The notes under the pieces are model-generated. The model was given only the letters and a program-made list of their open reading frames with translations. It did no database searches and was not told where the DNA came from. The translations under genes and the position numbers were made by a program. A DNA stretch of 64,000 nucleotides from Streptomyces albogriseolus (GTDB taxonomy: Bacteria; Actinomycetota; Actinomycetes; Streptomycetales; Streptomycetaceae), in contig BMVA01000004.1 in assembly GCA_014650475.1 (NCBI GenBank), forward strand, positions 186,001 through 250,000, read 5' to 3'. Shown piece after piece: positions 7,737 through 18,896 of this stretch (position 1 is its first letter; each line of letters begins with the position of its first letter).

Positions 7737-8321
7737 ATGTCGGTACAGGAACGCAAGCAGCGGGAGCGGGCGGAGCGGGAGCGGCTCATCGTCGCCACGG
7801 CGCGGCAACTCGCCGAGGAGCAGGGGTGGGACGCGGTCACGACCCGGCGGCTCGCCGAGCGCATCGAGTACAGCCAGCCTGTGCTGTACAGCCACTTCCG
7901 CGGGAAGCGGGAGATCATCGGCGCCGTGGCCCTGGAGGGGGCCGCCGAGCTGGCGGCGGAGTTGCGGGCCGCGTCCGGGTCCGCGTCGGCGGAGGGGGCG
8001 CGAGGGCGGGTCACCGCCCTGGCCCGGGCGTATCTGGACTTCGCCGAGCGGAATCCTGCTGTCTACGACGCGATGTTCCAGCTGGACGGTGGGCTGGTGT
8101 TCGCGGCGGAGGAGACGCCGGAGGCGTTGAAGGACGGGTTCGCCGCGTTGTTGGAGACGCTGAAGGATGTGGCGGGGGAGGGTGTCGAGGCGGGGTTGCT
8201 CACCGAGGTGTTCTGGGCGTCGTTGCACGGGTTGGTGACGTTGAGCCGTGCGGGGCGGTTGCCGGTGGGCGATGCGGAGCGGAGGGTTTGGCTGTTGGTC
8301 AGCCGTCTTGCCGTTGTCTGA
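7737..8321 (+). CDS. TetR-family transcriptional regulator
   Basis: 194 residues. The N-terminal helix-turn-helix (about 15-62) contains LIVATARQLAEEQGWDAVTT and RIEYSQPVLYSHFRGKREII. The C-terminal ligand domain, with a WASLHGLVTLSRAGRL segment, matches the TetR_C_33/WHG class. The ATG is preceded by AGGA at 7725-7728, inside a CTAGC box, so binding would also mask the ribosome site. Its likely target is the divergent DUF1772 gene plus itself. Confidence 0.92.
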   Translation: MSVQERKQRERAERERLIVATARQLAEEQGWDAVTTRRLAERIEYSQPVLYSHFRGKREIIGAVALEGAAELAAELRAASGSASAEGARGRVTALARAYLDFAERNPAVYDAMFQLDGGLVFAAEETPEALKDGFAALLETLKDVAGEGVEAGLLTEVFWASLHGLVTLSRAGRLPVGDAERRVWLLVSRLAVV

Positions 8322-8411
8322 GCATCTTGGCGGGTCGCTGCGTCACCCGTGTCGCAGTGGGCCGGGGGGTGTGGCGCAGCCCGGCGCCGACGGGGTGCCG
8401 CCGCGCCCACC

Positions 8412-8431
8412 CGTGCCGCCCCAGCGGCACG
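8412..8431. terminator. Hairpin between convergent genes
   Basis: CGTGCCGC (8412-8419), loop CCCA, GCGGCACG (8424-8431), in the 183-base gap between the tetR stop and the convergent stop at 8505. The surrounding G+C-rich sequence holds no ORF that I can support. Confidence 0.55.
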
Positions 8432-8504
8432 AATGCCCGCTAGTTGCGGAGCGCGCGGCCGCGCGGGCGTCGGTGCTGCCGGGGTGCTCGGAGCGCCCGC
8501 CCCC

Positions 8505-10019
8505 TCACGCCACCGCGCAGGCACGCCCGTTGAGCGTGAAGTCGGACGCCAAGGTGTCCGAGCCCTGCCGGGCCGTGAGGTAGCCGAAGGCCAGGCGGCT
8601 GCCTGCCGAGACCTTGGCGTTGTAGTCGGCCGCGGCAGCGGTCACCCGTGTGTCCGTCTGGTGCACCGACGCATCCCACATGTGGGTGACGCGGTGGCCC
8701 TCGGGGACGGTGAAGGCGACGCGCCAGCCGTCCAGGGCGTGGCGGGTCGTCACGGTGACGGCGGCCTGGTAGCCGTCCGGCCACTGGTTGAGCACGTCGT
8801 AGTCGACCACGCACGCGGCAGGCGAGTCGTCCCCCGGCGTGGCGGCGGCGCCCGAGGACGTGCCCTGCGGTTCCGGGTCGGGCTCGGGCGTCGGGTCCGC
8901 CGTACGGGAGGGCGGGGCGGCGGCGCTGCTCGGCGGGGAGCTGGGGGTCGGGGGTTCCGACGGGTCCGCGCCGGCGGAACCGGACGGCGCCGTGCCCACC
9001 GGCGGCAGGGAGGGCGCGGGCGCGGCCACGGGGCCGCCGCGGTCGTTGTCGGCGGCGGGCGTACCCGGGTCCCCGCCGTCCCCGAACGGCATCAGCGACA
9101 CCGCGAGCGCGAGCAGGGAGACGACGACGGCCGCGGCCATGGGCCCGTGCCGGACGACCCGCGCCTTGCGGTCCCGTCCGTCCGCCGGGTCGTCGTGGTC
9201 CGCGTCGGGCCCCTCCGGGCGCCCCGCGCCCAGCCGGACCTCGGCGGCGCGGCGGCGGCGCTCCAGGTAGGCGAGGCCGCCCCAGCCGATGACGCCGCCG
9301 GCCAGCGCGCCGGGCAGGGTGCCGCCGTGCAGACGCAGACAGGCGGCGGCCTCCGCGCACTGGCGGCAGGTGGCGAGGTGCCGGGACAGGTCCTCGGGGG
9401 TGTCCGCGGCGGGCGAGCGGGTGACGGCGTCGAGCAGCCGGGCGTAGCTGCGGCACTCGACGTCCATCGGCGAGTCGAGGTGGTTGCGGTGGCAGCGGTC
9501 CCGGAACAGGCGGCTGACCTGGGCGAGTTCGTCGGCCGTGGTGGCGGGGTCGAGGCCCAGCCGGCGGGCCACGAGGGGCAGCGGGAGCGCCTCCGCCTCG
9601 GCCAGCCACAGCAGTTCGGCGTCCGCCTGCTGGAGGTCGCGCAACCCCCGCAGCGCGATGGGCCGTTCGAGCGGCGGGCCGGTGTAGCGGGCGGCCTCGT
9701 CCGAGTGCAGCCACAGCCGCAGTTCGGGGTCGAGCTTGTGGCCCTGCCCCTCCTTCTCCCACGCGGCGGCCGTGTTGCGCACGGCGGTCAGCAGGAGGGG
9801 GATGCGGGGCAGCCGGGAGGAGCGGCGGCCGGTCCCGCGCACGCTTCCCGACTCGGCCGCGCGCAGTTCCCGTATGCCCTCGGCGAAGGCCTCGCGGGCC
9901 AGTTCCGCGGCGGCGCTCGAGCCCGCCGTGCACAGGTCGGCGTAGGAGAGCACCGCGTCCCAGCATTCGGTGAACAGGGCCGCCTCGGTGGCGTCCTGAG
10001 GGCTCGGCAGGTCGGGCAT
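8505..10019 (-). CDS. Membrane protein fusing ECF-sigma-like region, zinc anti-sigma motif and CBM2
   Basis: 504 residues. Residues 10-180 resemble the two helical regions of an ECF sigma factor (TEAALFTECWDAVL; LLWLAEAEALPLPLVARRLG). Residues 189-221 form C189-x24-H214-x3-C218-x2-C221, the zinc pattern of anti-sigma factors. A membrane helix lies at 293-311, then a Pro/Ser-rich linker to about 400, then a cellulose-binding CBM2 module (403-504) with bracketing cysteines C403 and C501. In CBM2 the usual third surface tryptophan is Tyr466. I infer that carbohydrate sensed outside alters transcription inside. Actinobacterial ECF groups with such extensions are known. The start is ATG 10019, preceded by AGGAG. 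Confidence 0.82.
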   Translation of the reverse strand: MPDLPSPQDATEAALFTECWDAVLSYADLCTAGSSAAAELAREAFAEGIRELRAAESGSVRGTGRRSSRLPRIPLLLTAVRNTAAAWEKEGQGHKLDPELRLWLHSDEAARYTGPPLERPIALRGLRDLQQADAELLWLAEAEALPLPLVARRLGLDPATTADELAQVSRLFRDRCHRNHLDSPMDVECRSYARLLDAVTRSPAADTPEDLSRHLATCRQCAEAAACLRLHGGTLPGALAGGVIGWGGLAYLERRRRAAEVRLGAGRPEGPDADHDDPADGRDRKARVVRHGPMAAAVVVSLLALAVSLMPFGDGGDPGTPAADNDRGGPVAAPAPSLPPVGTAPSGSAGADPSEPPTPSSPPSSAAAPPSRTADPTPEPDPEPQGTSSGAAATPGDDSPAACVVDYDVLNQWPDGYQAAVTVTTRHALDGWRVAFTVPEGHRVTHMWDASVHQTDTRVTAAAADYNAKVSAGSRLAFGYLTARQGSDTLASDFTLNGRACAVA

Positions 10020-10187
10020 GAGACTCCTGCATCCACAAGCGAGGTCAACTCGCCATACCGGCGGGTGGAGTTGAAGGGAACCTCGCGGCAGTGGACGAGA
10101 GCTTTGCACGTCTCCGACACAACTGACAAGCGCTGTCTTCACTTTGTGTGGCGGTGCCGCGACCCCTCGCAGGGACCATACGCGGAG

Positions 10188-10215
10188 AAGGCCGGAACGT
10201 CTCGGTTCCGGCCTT
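10188..10215. terminator. Stem-loop terminator
   Basis: AAGGCCGGAAC (10188-10198) and GTTCCGGCCTT (10205-10215), 11 perfect pairs with a 6-base loop. It lies downstream of the radical SAM gene (minus strand) and shortly upstream of the CBM2 gene start, separating the two transcripts. Confidence 0.85.
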
Positions 10216-10237
10216 TCCCGAACGCCTCGACGGGCTC

Positions 10238-12971
<2,734 letters not shown>

Positions 12972-13023
12972 CCGGGGCACGGGGGCCTGCCCGGCCCCCA
13001 CGCCCCGGCCTGCTTCAGCGGGT

Positions 13024-13539
13024 TCAGTGGTCGGCGCAGCAGGGTGTCGGGTCCGGCGCCTCGAAGGGCACCAGCGTGTCCCCCAGGGCCGGGGTGGCGG
13101 CGAGGACCAGGGCGCCGCCCTGCCACTGGGGCCGTACATGGTCGCGGGTCACCATGCGGGTGTCCGGCTCCGGCGGCAGGGGGGAGCCCAGCACCGTCAC
13201 CCGGTCGATCGCGGAGCGTTCCAGCAGCTCCGCGACCGTCAGGGTGCCCGTGAGCCGGGACGCCCCCGGGTAGAGCACCGCGTGCCCCGACGGGTCCGGC
13301 AGTCCCGCCGAGACGGCGCCGTACTCCCCCGCCGCGAGCCGCTCCCGCACGGTGTCCAGGAGCGGCGCCGAGGGCAGGGACAGCGACACCACGACCCGCG
13401 GGCGCCCGTCCCGCACCAGGTGGGTGCAGCCGACGGTGTCCCCGGGCAGGGCGAGCCGGTCCGCCAGCGCATGGAGCAGATGGTCCGCCGCCCGCAGGTC
13501 CCGTGCGCCCGCGTCCACGGTGAGCGCGTACGCCGTCAC
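13024..13539 (-). CDS. Conserved hypothetical protein downstream of PHP hydrolase
   Basis: 171 residues starting VTAYALTVDAGARDLRAADH and ending with a cysteine/histidine tail (PTPCCADH). No signal peptide or membrane segment is visible. The start GTG overlaps the TGA of the PHP gene (GTGA), so it is translated by coupling and should work with that protein. The CC-x-D-H tail could bind metal. I do not recognise the family. Confidence 0.75.
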   Translation of the reverse strand: MTAYALTVDAGARDLRAADHLLHALADRLALPGDTVGCTHLVRDGRPRVVVSLSLPSAPLLDTVRERLAAGEYGAVSAGLPDPSGHAVLYPGASRLTGTLTVAELLERSAIDRVTVLGSPLPPEPDTRMVTRDHVRPQWQGGALVLAATPALGDTLVPFEAPDPTPCCADH

Positions 13540-15215
13540 GACGGCAGCACCCACACGGGGTTGGAGTAGAACCACAGGTCGCGCCAGGGGTCGGCGTCGC
13601 CGACGACGTCCAGGGCGGGACCGGCCGGGTCGACCTCGGCGCCCATGACGCCGACGGCGGACCGGTTGCCGTCGGTGCCGCGCAGCCGCAGGTACACCGG
13701 CCGGTCGACCCGCCCCAGGTCGAAGGTGAGCCGCACGCTGCCCGTGGACTTCCTGACGTCGTACGACCGGACGACGGCCGCCGTGGGCGCGGTGAACGTG
13801 TCCTTGTCGGCGACCGGGCCGGTGACGTCGCCCCGGATGACGTCGACGCGGGCCAGTTCGGGCGTGAAACCGGCCCAGTTGGGGCCGCCGGCCAGGGTCA
13901 CGTCGGCGGTCAGCGTGACCCTGGCGCCCTTGCGGACGTGCAGGGCGCCGCCGAGGGTGGCCCAGCGGCCGCCGCCGGAGACGCGGACGTCGAGGCCGGA
14001 GATCAGCTGCCCGTGGTCGACCCAGATGCGGCCGGCGCGGATGCCGTCCATGACGGCGGCGTAGGAGAAGCGGTCGGCGCCGACGTGGGTACGGCTGTAC
14101 TGGCCGGGCCAGAAGTCGCCCTGCCGGGTGTCGATCTTCCCGGCGTAGACGGGGTCGCCGTAGCGGCCGTCGGCGGCGAAGTCGCCGGCGCCGCGGGCGG
14201 TGGTGTCGGCGTACACCTGGTGGGAGTCGGAGTTGGCGGTGATCCACCAGGGGCGGCCCTCGGCGAGGAGGCTGTCCCACAGGCCGCCGACGGTGGCGGT
14301 CATCCAGTCGAAGCCGCCCCAGGTGCGGTAGCTCTCCAGCGGGTAGCCGGGGAAGGAGTTCGGGCCGGGGCTGCCGTCGTAGATGCCGCGGGCGCCGCCC
14401 GGGCCGAGCGGGCCGGGCAGTCCGGCGGCCTGGTGGCCGGGGGCGCCCTCGAAGCCGACGGCGATCTGCCGGTCCCGGCCGGTGGCGTCGCGCCAGGCGC
14501 GGATCTCGTGCGGGGAGTCGATGCCCTTGCGGGAGGGGTGGTTGGCGAGCATCAGCGCGTCCTCGACCTTGCGGCGCCTGACCTGCTCGGCGAGGAACCG
14601 GAGACCGGCGACCGCGAGGGCCTCGTTGGCGGGGGTGGAGTCGCCCGCGCCCTTCACGCCGCCGTCGTAGTCGTTCTCGAACTGCTTGAGGACGGCGACC
14701 TCGTTGCGTCCGGGGTGGACGAACACGGTGCCGTGCTCGGCGGCCGGGATGTTCCACTCCAGGCCCTGGAAGACGAGGGTGTCCCGGTGGGCGGCGCGTG
14801 CCTGCTTGATGTCGGGGTTGACCTTCTCCACGCCGATCCTGGCGTGCGTGGCGCTGCCGTGGTCGGTGATGACCAGCCAGTCCATGCCGTGCCGGGCGCC
14901 CTGGCGCACCTGGTCGACGACGCGGTACTTGCCGTCGCTGCTGTAGTGGGTGTGGATGTGGTGGTCGCCGGCCAGCCAGAGGTACCCGCCGCGCGGGGTT
15001 CTGCTGTCTCCTCCGCGGTCGTCCGCCGCGGCGGTGCTTCCGGTGAGCACGGTGCCGGCGGCCAGGCCCGCGCCCAGCAGGCCTGTGCGGCGCAGGAGGG
15101 CGCGGCGGGACGCCTGTTCGGGGGTCAGTGCCTCGTCGGGCACGGAGGTGTCGAAGGCGGCGGGCAGGGAGGCGGGGGCGGTCGCGCCGTGCGCGTGGTC
15201 GTGGTTGTGGCCCAT
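13536..15215 (-). CDS. Exported PHP-domain (CehA/McbA-type) metallohydrolase
   Basis: 559 residues. Twin arginines at 37-38 and 42-43 (SRRALLRRTGLLGAGLAAG) form a Tat signal followed by a hydrophobic stretch. The PHP metal site is seen in DHHIHTHYS (84-92) and ITDHG (116-120), with later metal ligands such as NSDSHQVY. CehA-like proteins are phosphoesterases or carbamate hydrolases; the substrate here is unknown. The N-terminus is His-rich (GHNHDHAHG), which might bind metal before export. The downstream gene overlaps it by 4 bases. Confidence 0.85.
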   Translation of the reverse strand: MGHNHDHAHGATAPASLPAAFDTSVPDEALTPEQASRRALLRRTGLLGAGLAAGTVLTGSTAAADDRGGDSRTPRGGYLWLAGDHHIHTHYSSDGKYRVVDQVRQGARHGMDWLVITDHGSATHARIGVEKVNPDIKQARAAHRDTLVFQGLEWNIPAAEHGTVFVHPGRNEVAVLKQFENDYDGGVKGAGDSTPANEALAVAGLRFLAEQVRRRKVEDALMLANHPSRKGIDSPHEIRAWRDATGRDRQIAVGFEGAPGHQAAGLPGPLGPGGARGIYDGSPGPNSFPGYPLESYRTWGGFDWMTATVGGLWDSLLAEGRPWWITANSDSHQVYADTTARGAGDFAADGRYGDPVYAGKIDTRQGDFWPGQYSRTHVGADRFSYAAVMDGIRAGRIWVDHGQLISGLDVRVSGGGRWATLGGALHVRKGARVTLTADVTLAGGPNWAGFTPELARVDVIRGDVTGPVADKDTFTAPTAAVVRSYDVRKSTGSVRLTFDLGRVDRPVYLRLRGTDGNRSAVGVMGAEVDPAGPALDVVGDADPWRDLWFYSNPVWVLPS

Positions 15216-15346
15216 GGGGGGAGGATCCGGGGGGTGCGTGAATCGAGGGCGGCGGTGGGGTGGCCGGTGGGTGCCGTCGTCACGACAGGTGCGGGCCGTC
15301 GGGAACCGCGGGCGAGCCGCGAGCCGCCCACGTCGGCTACATTCAC

Positions 15347-15964
15347 GTGTCCCGAACCCCGCCCGCCCGACCGCCGGAGGCCCGCATCCCCCGCGCCGGA
15401 CTCACCGCCGACCGCCTCGTCGCGGCCGCCGCCGACCTCGCCGACGAGGCCGGTTACGAGAACGTCACCCTGTCGGCGCTGGCCCGGCGTTTCGACGTCA
15501 AGGACGCGAGCCTGTACACGCATGTGCGCGGGCTGCGGGACCTGCGCACCCGGATGGCGCTGCTGGCGGGCGGCGAGATGATCGACCGGATCGCGGCGGC
15601 GGTCGAGGGCCGCACCGGCAAGGAGGCGCTGGCCGCCTTCGCCGGCGCGTACCGGGGCTACGCCCTCGCCCACCCCGGACGGTACGCCGCCACCCAGATC
15701 CCCCTGGACGAGGCCACGGTGACGGACTCCCCCGTGCTGCGCCGCACCGCCGAGGTCACCTACGGTCTGCTCCGTGCGTACGGTCTGGAGGAGCCCGATC
15801 TCACCGACGCGGTACGGCTGTTGCGCAGCTCCTTCCACGGCTACTGCGCCCTGGAGTCCGCCGGCGCGTTCGGCGCCCCGCGCGACCTGGAGGCGTCCTG
15901 GGACCGGATGATCGACGCGCTGCACCTCACCTTGCGGAACTGGCCCCGCAGAGCGGCGGGCTGA
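15347..15964 (+). CDS. TetR-family transcriptional regulator
   Basis: 205 residues with an N-terminal helix-turn-helix (TADRLVAAAADLADEAGYEN, VKDASLYTHVRGLRDLR) and a TetR C-terminal domain with HPGRYAATQIP and FHGYCALESAGAFG. GTG 15347 was chosen because upstream codons look noncoding. There is no Shine-Dalgarno; TACATT at 15338-15343 lies 3 bases before the GTG, so a leaderless or near-leaderless message is possible. It is divergent from the PHP hydrolase, a candidate target, and convergent with the lyase-family gene 12 bases downstream. Confidence 0.88.
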   Translation: MSRTPPARPPEARIPRAGLTADRLVAAAADLADEAGYENVTLSALARRFDVKDASLYTHVRGLRDLRTRMALLAGGEMIDRIAAAVEGRTGKEALAAFAGAYRGYALAHPGRYAATQIPLDEATVTDSPVLRRTAEVTYGLLRAYGLEEPDLTDAVRLLRSSFHGYCALESAGAFGAPRDLEASWDRMIDALHLTLRNWPRRAAG

Positions 15965-15976
15965 CCCCCGCGGGCG

Positions 15977-16756
15977 TCAGCCCACGAACTCCTGCACCTC
16001 CCGGTACGACGGCACCGTGCCCTCCGCCACCGTCCGCCCCTCCCGCACCGCGACCACCGCGTCCAGCGCCGCGCCGAGCGCCCGCCGGTACAGCAGCGAG
16101 CCGAGACTGACGCGCCGCACGCCGAGGCCGGCGAGCCGGGCGAGGGACGGCCCGCCGGGCGCGTACAGGACGTTGAGGGGGCACCCCTCCAGGGCGCGCA
16201 CCAGGACGGCGATCCCGTCCGGATCGGTGAGACCCGGCACGAACACGCCGTCCGCACCGGCATCCCGGTACGCCCGCACCCGCTCCAGGGCGCCCTCACC
16301 GTCACCGAGCCAGTACGTGTCCGTCCGGGCGTTGACGAAGAGACCGGGCGCGGCGGCGCGCACGGCCCGGATCTTCGCCACGTGCCGGTCGACCGGCCCG
16401 AGCCCGTCCTCGAGGTTGATCCCGACCGCGCCGCGTGCCTTCAACTCCGCCGCAAGGGCGCCCACTTCGCCGGGATCGTCGCTGAAGCCGTCCTCCGCGT
16501 CGACGGAGAGGAGACACGGCAGCGCGCCGAGGGCGCCGGCGAGGCGCAGGGTCTCCTCGCGGGTGGCCCGGGCCCCGTCGGGCAGCCCGGCCGCCGCGGC
16601 GACGCCCAGGCTGGTCGTGCCGACGGCGGGGAAGCCGTGGGTGTGGAGGAGGGCCGCGGAGGCGTGGTCCCAGGCGTTGGGCAGCAGCAGGGGCGTGTCC
16701 TGGTGGTGGAGCGCGGCGAAGGTCTCCGCGCGCACGGCGGCGTGGTCGTCGGTCAT
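15977..16756 (-). CDS. Isocitrate lyase/PEP mutase superfamily protein
   Basis: 259 residues, the size of short PEP mutase-like enzymes rather than full isocitrate lyase. LLPNAWDHASAALLHTHGFP, GTTSLGVAAAAG, SVDAEDGFSDD and GAVGINLEDG give the metal-binding strand ends, and the typical carboxyl-binding NARTD loop is present. It lacks the KKCGH-type lyase motif, so it is not the glyoxylate-shunt enzyme. The substrate is unknown; candidates are C-C or P-C lyases of small oxo acids. ATG 16756 was chosen. Confidence 0.88.
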   Translation of the reverse strand: MTDDHAAVRAETFAALHHQDTPLLLPNAWDHASAALLHTHGFPAVGTTSLGVAAAAGLPDGARATREETLRLAGALGALPCLLSVDAEDGFSDDPGEVGALAAELKARGAVGINLEDGLGPVDRHVAKIRAVRAAAPGLFVNARTDTYWLGDGEGALERVRAYRDAGADGVFVPGLTDPDGIAVLVRALEGCPLNVLYAPGGPSLARLAGLGVRRVSLGSLLYRRALGAALDAVVAVREGRTVAEGTVPSYREVQEFVG

Positions 16757-16821
16757 GCGGGCCACGCTAGGCCCTTGACGCTTCGGCGCCCGCCGAACCG
16801 TCGGCGGGGTGCGCGGCCGGC

Positions 16822-17649
16822 TCACTCCGGCGCGAAGGTGTGCATCTCGTCGCCCTCCGCCTGCACCACCCCGTACGAGCTCTCCGGGACCTCGTTCCAG
16901 GCGCCGGGCAGGTCGCCGAGGGGTTCGGAGACGATGAGGCGGGCGTCGTCCGCGATGTCGCGCAGGAACGCCACGTCCGGGTGGAGGGACTTCAGCGTCT
17001 CGCCGCGGGTGCTGTAGAAGAGGGAGCGCGACTGACGCCGGGTGGAGTAGCGGAACGCCCACAGCCGTACCCCGTCGGTGACCGCGACCGTCATCTGTAC
17101 GGGATGGTCGACGCCGTGCCGGCGGCCGGTGCGCTCGACGAGGCCGGCCATGCGGGCGACGGCGCCGCGCGGGTCGTCCTCCAGGCCGAAGGTGAGCGCC
17201 AGGTAGAACATCATCTCGGAGTCCGTGGACCCCTCGATGTACGGGAACAGGTCCGGGCGGACGGCCAGGGCGAGGTCGCGCCGCAGCAGGGGGAAGCCCT
17301 CGATGGCCCCGTTGTGCATCCACATCCAGCGGCCGTGCCGGAAGGGGTGGCAGTTGGTCTGCTGCACCGCCGTACCGGTGGAGGCGCGGATGTGGGCGAA
17401 GAACAGCGGGGAGACGACGTGCCCGGCGATCTCCCGCAGATTGCGGTCGCTCCAGGCCGGCCCGATGTCCCTGAACACGGCGGGGCTGTCCTTGTCCGGC
17501 ATGTACCAGCCGATGCCGAAGCCGTCGCCGTTGGTGGTCTCCACGCCCATCCGGGCGTGCAGGCTCTGGTCGATCAGGGAGTGGACCGGCCGGTAGAGCA
17601 GGTTCTCGAGCAGGATCGGCGTGCCCGAATAGGCGAGCCAACGGCACAT
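16822..17649 (-). CDS. Class II glutamine amidotransferase (EgtC-like)
   Basis: 275 residues. The N-terminus MCRWLAYSG exposes Cys2 as the Ntn nucleophile after Met removal. The GDGFGIGWY, HIRASTG and CHPFRHGRWMWMHNGAIEGF segments are the glutaminase active-site pieces. EgtC cleaves gamma-glutamyl in ergothioneine synthesis, but this copy has no egt neighbours, so another gamma-glutamyl substrate or a housekeeping role is as likely. ATG 17649 is required to place the cysteine at position 2; upstream in-frame codons are noncoding. Confidence 0.9.
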   Translation of the reverse strand: MCRWLAYSGTPILLENLLYRPVHSLIDQSLHARMGVETTNGDGFGIGWYMPDKDSPAVFRDIGPAWSDRNLREIAGHVVSPLFFAHIRASTGTAVQQTNCHPFRHGRWMWMHNGAIEGFPLLRRDLALAVRPDLFPYIEGSTDSEMMFYLALTFGLEDDPRGAVARMAGLVERTGRRHGVDHPVQMTVAVTDGVRLWAFRYSTRRQSRSLFYSTRGETLKSLHPDVAFLRDIADDARLIVSEPLGDLPGAWNEVPESSYGVVQAEGDEMHTFAPE

Positions 17650-17779
17650 GTCCACCGCCTTCCCAGTGGGGACGGACCCCGTGTACGCACCGGCGGGCGT
17701 GAGCCGCAGGGCCCACGCCCGCCCGGGACACCGCACGCCGCACCGGGTACCCATCGCGCCGGACGGGACGCGTCCGGCG

Positions 17780-18202
17780 TCAGGTGCGGGAGCGGCCGCC
17801 CACGCACAGCGCCCAGATGACGAAGCCGGAGAAGGCGATCATCACCACGGACCAGACCGGGTAGTACGGCAGGGACAGGAAGTTCGCGATGACGATGAAC
17901 CCCGCGATCACCACGCCGGAGACGCGGGCCCACAGGGCTCCCCGGCCGAGGCCGAGGCCGACGAGCACCGCGATCGCGCCGAGCACGAGGTGGGTCCAGC
18001 CCCAGGCCGTCAGGTCGAACTTGAAGACGTAGTCCTGTGTCGTCACGAAGACGTCGTCCTCGGCGATGCCCATGATCCCGCGGAAGATGTCCAGCACCCC
18101 CACGAGCATCAGGGTGACGGCGGCGAAGACGGTCAGGCCGCCCGCCCACTCGCGCTTCGCGGACGGCGCGTGCGCCCCGTGTGTCGGATGTGTGGCTGTC
18201 AT
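17780..18202 (-). CDS. Four-helix integral membrane protein (DUF7144-like)
   Basis: 140 residues. A short polar N-terminus is followed by four hydrophobic helices (GGLTVFAAVTLMLVGVLDIF; WGWTHLVLGAIAVLVGLGL; VSGVVIAGFIVIANFLSL; SVVMIAFSGFVIWALCV). The DVFVTTQDYVFKFDLTAWGW loop is typical of an actinobacterial family without known function. It is followed on the same strand by the amidotransferase 130 bases on, and preceded by another small membrane protein, so it may be part of a loose envelope cluster. Confidence 0.82.
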   Translation of the reverse strand: MTATHPTHGAHAPSAKREWAGGLTVFAAVTLMLVGVLDIFRGIMGIAEDDVFVTTQDYVFKFDLTAWGWTHLVLGAIAVLVGLGLGRGALWARVSGVVIAGFIVIANFLSLPYYPVWSVVMIAFSGFVIWALCVGGRSRT

Positions 18203-18278
18203 GACTGTGCCTCGGTTCCGTGTCGTGTCCGCGGCGTGGCGGACGGTGTCCCCCGCGCGGGCGGGCGGGGCGTCCCGG

Positions 18279-18707
18279 TCACGAGTGGGGCCCGTGGCCG
18301 CTCAGGACCAGCTCCTTGGCCCTGCGGAACTCGTCGTCCGAGATGTCCCCGCGCGCCTTGATCTCGGAGAGCCGGGCCAGTTCGTCCACGCTGCTGGTCC
18401 GCTCCCCCGTCCCCTTCGCCGTCTCCCGGATGTAGCTGTCGAGCGCCTCCTGCTGGGCGCGCGCCTGGGCCATCTCCCGGCTGCCCATGTTCCTGCCGCG
18501 GGCGATCACGTAGACGAAGACGCCCAGGAAGGGCAGGACGATCGTGAAGACCAGCCAGCCCGTCTTGGCCCAGCCGCTGAGGGAGTCGTCGCGGACGATG
18601 TCGACGATCACCCGGAAGAGCAGGATGAACCACATGATCCACAGGAAGAACACCACCATCGTCAGCAGTGCGCTGAGCAGCGGGTAGTCGTACGCGAGAT
18701 ACGTCAT
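18279..18707 (-). CDS. Membrane protein with PLDc_N-like helices and SHOCT domain
   Basis: 142 residues. Two membrane helices (VVFFLWIMWFILLFRVIVDI and TGWLVFTIVLPFLGVFVYVI) with a DDSLSGWAKTGW turn resemble the PLDc_N membrane module. The tail DELARLSEIKARGDISDDEF is a SHOCT oligomerisation motif. ATG 18707 was preferred over 18716 because GGAGGAG is then about 9 bases upstream. Probably an envelope-stress or transport accessory; no enzymatic motif. Confidence 0.88.
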   Translation of the reverse strand: MTYLAYDYPLLSALLTMVVFFLWIMWFILLFRVIVDIVRDDSLSGWAKTGWLVFTIVLPFLGVFVYVIARGRNMGSREMAQARAQQEALDSYIRETAKGTGERTSSVDELARLSEIKARGDISDDEFRRAKELVLSGHGPHS

Positions 18708-18896
18708 GCCGGTCATCTCCTCCTCGCTCGCGGGCCCTCTGCGCCCGCCCGCGCCACGCCGGCGCGTCGTGCCGGTCTCAGCGTGGCCCGTACGGCGTCC
18801 CGGCCGCCTCACCCGGCGCGGGTGATCCGGCGGGCGGGTCGCACGGGGTGGGATGGACGGCGTGGAGTCGTGGTCATGCGCGACGGGAGGACGGCG

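Noticed and set aside
8322-8504. Possible gene between TetR and the CBM2 protein
   Set aside because: Only a hairpin and G+C-rich sequence; short frames are without ribosome sites.
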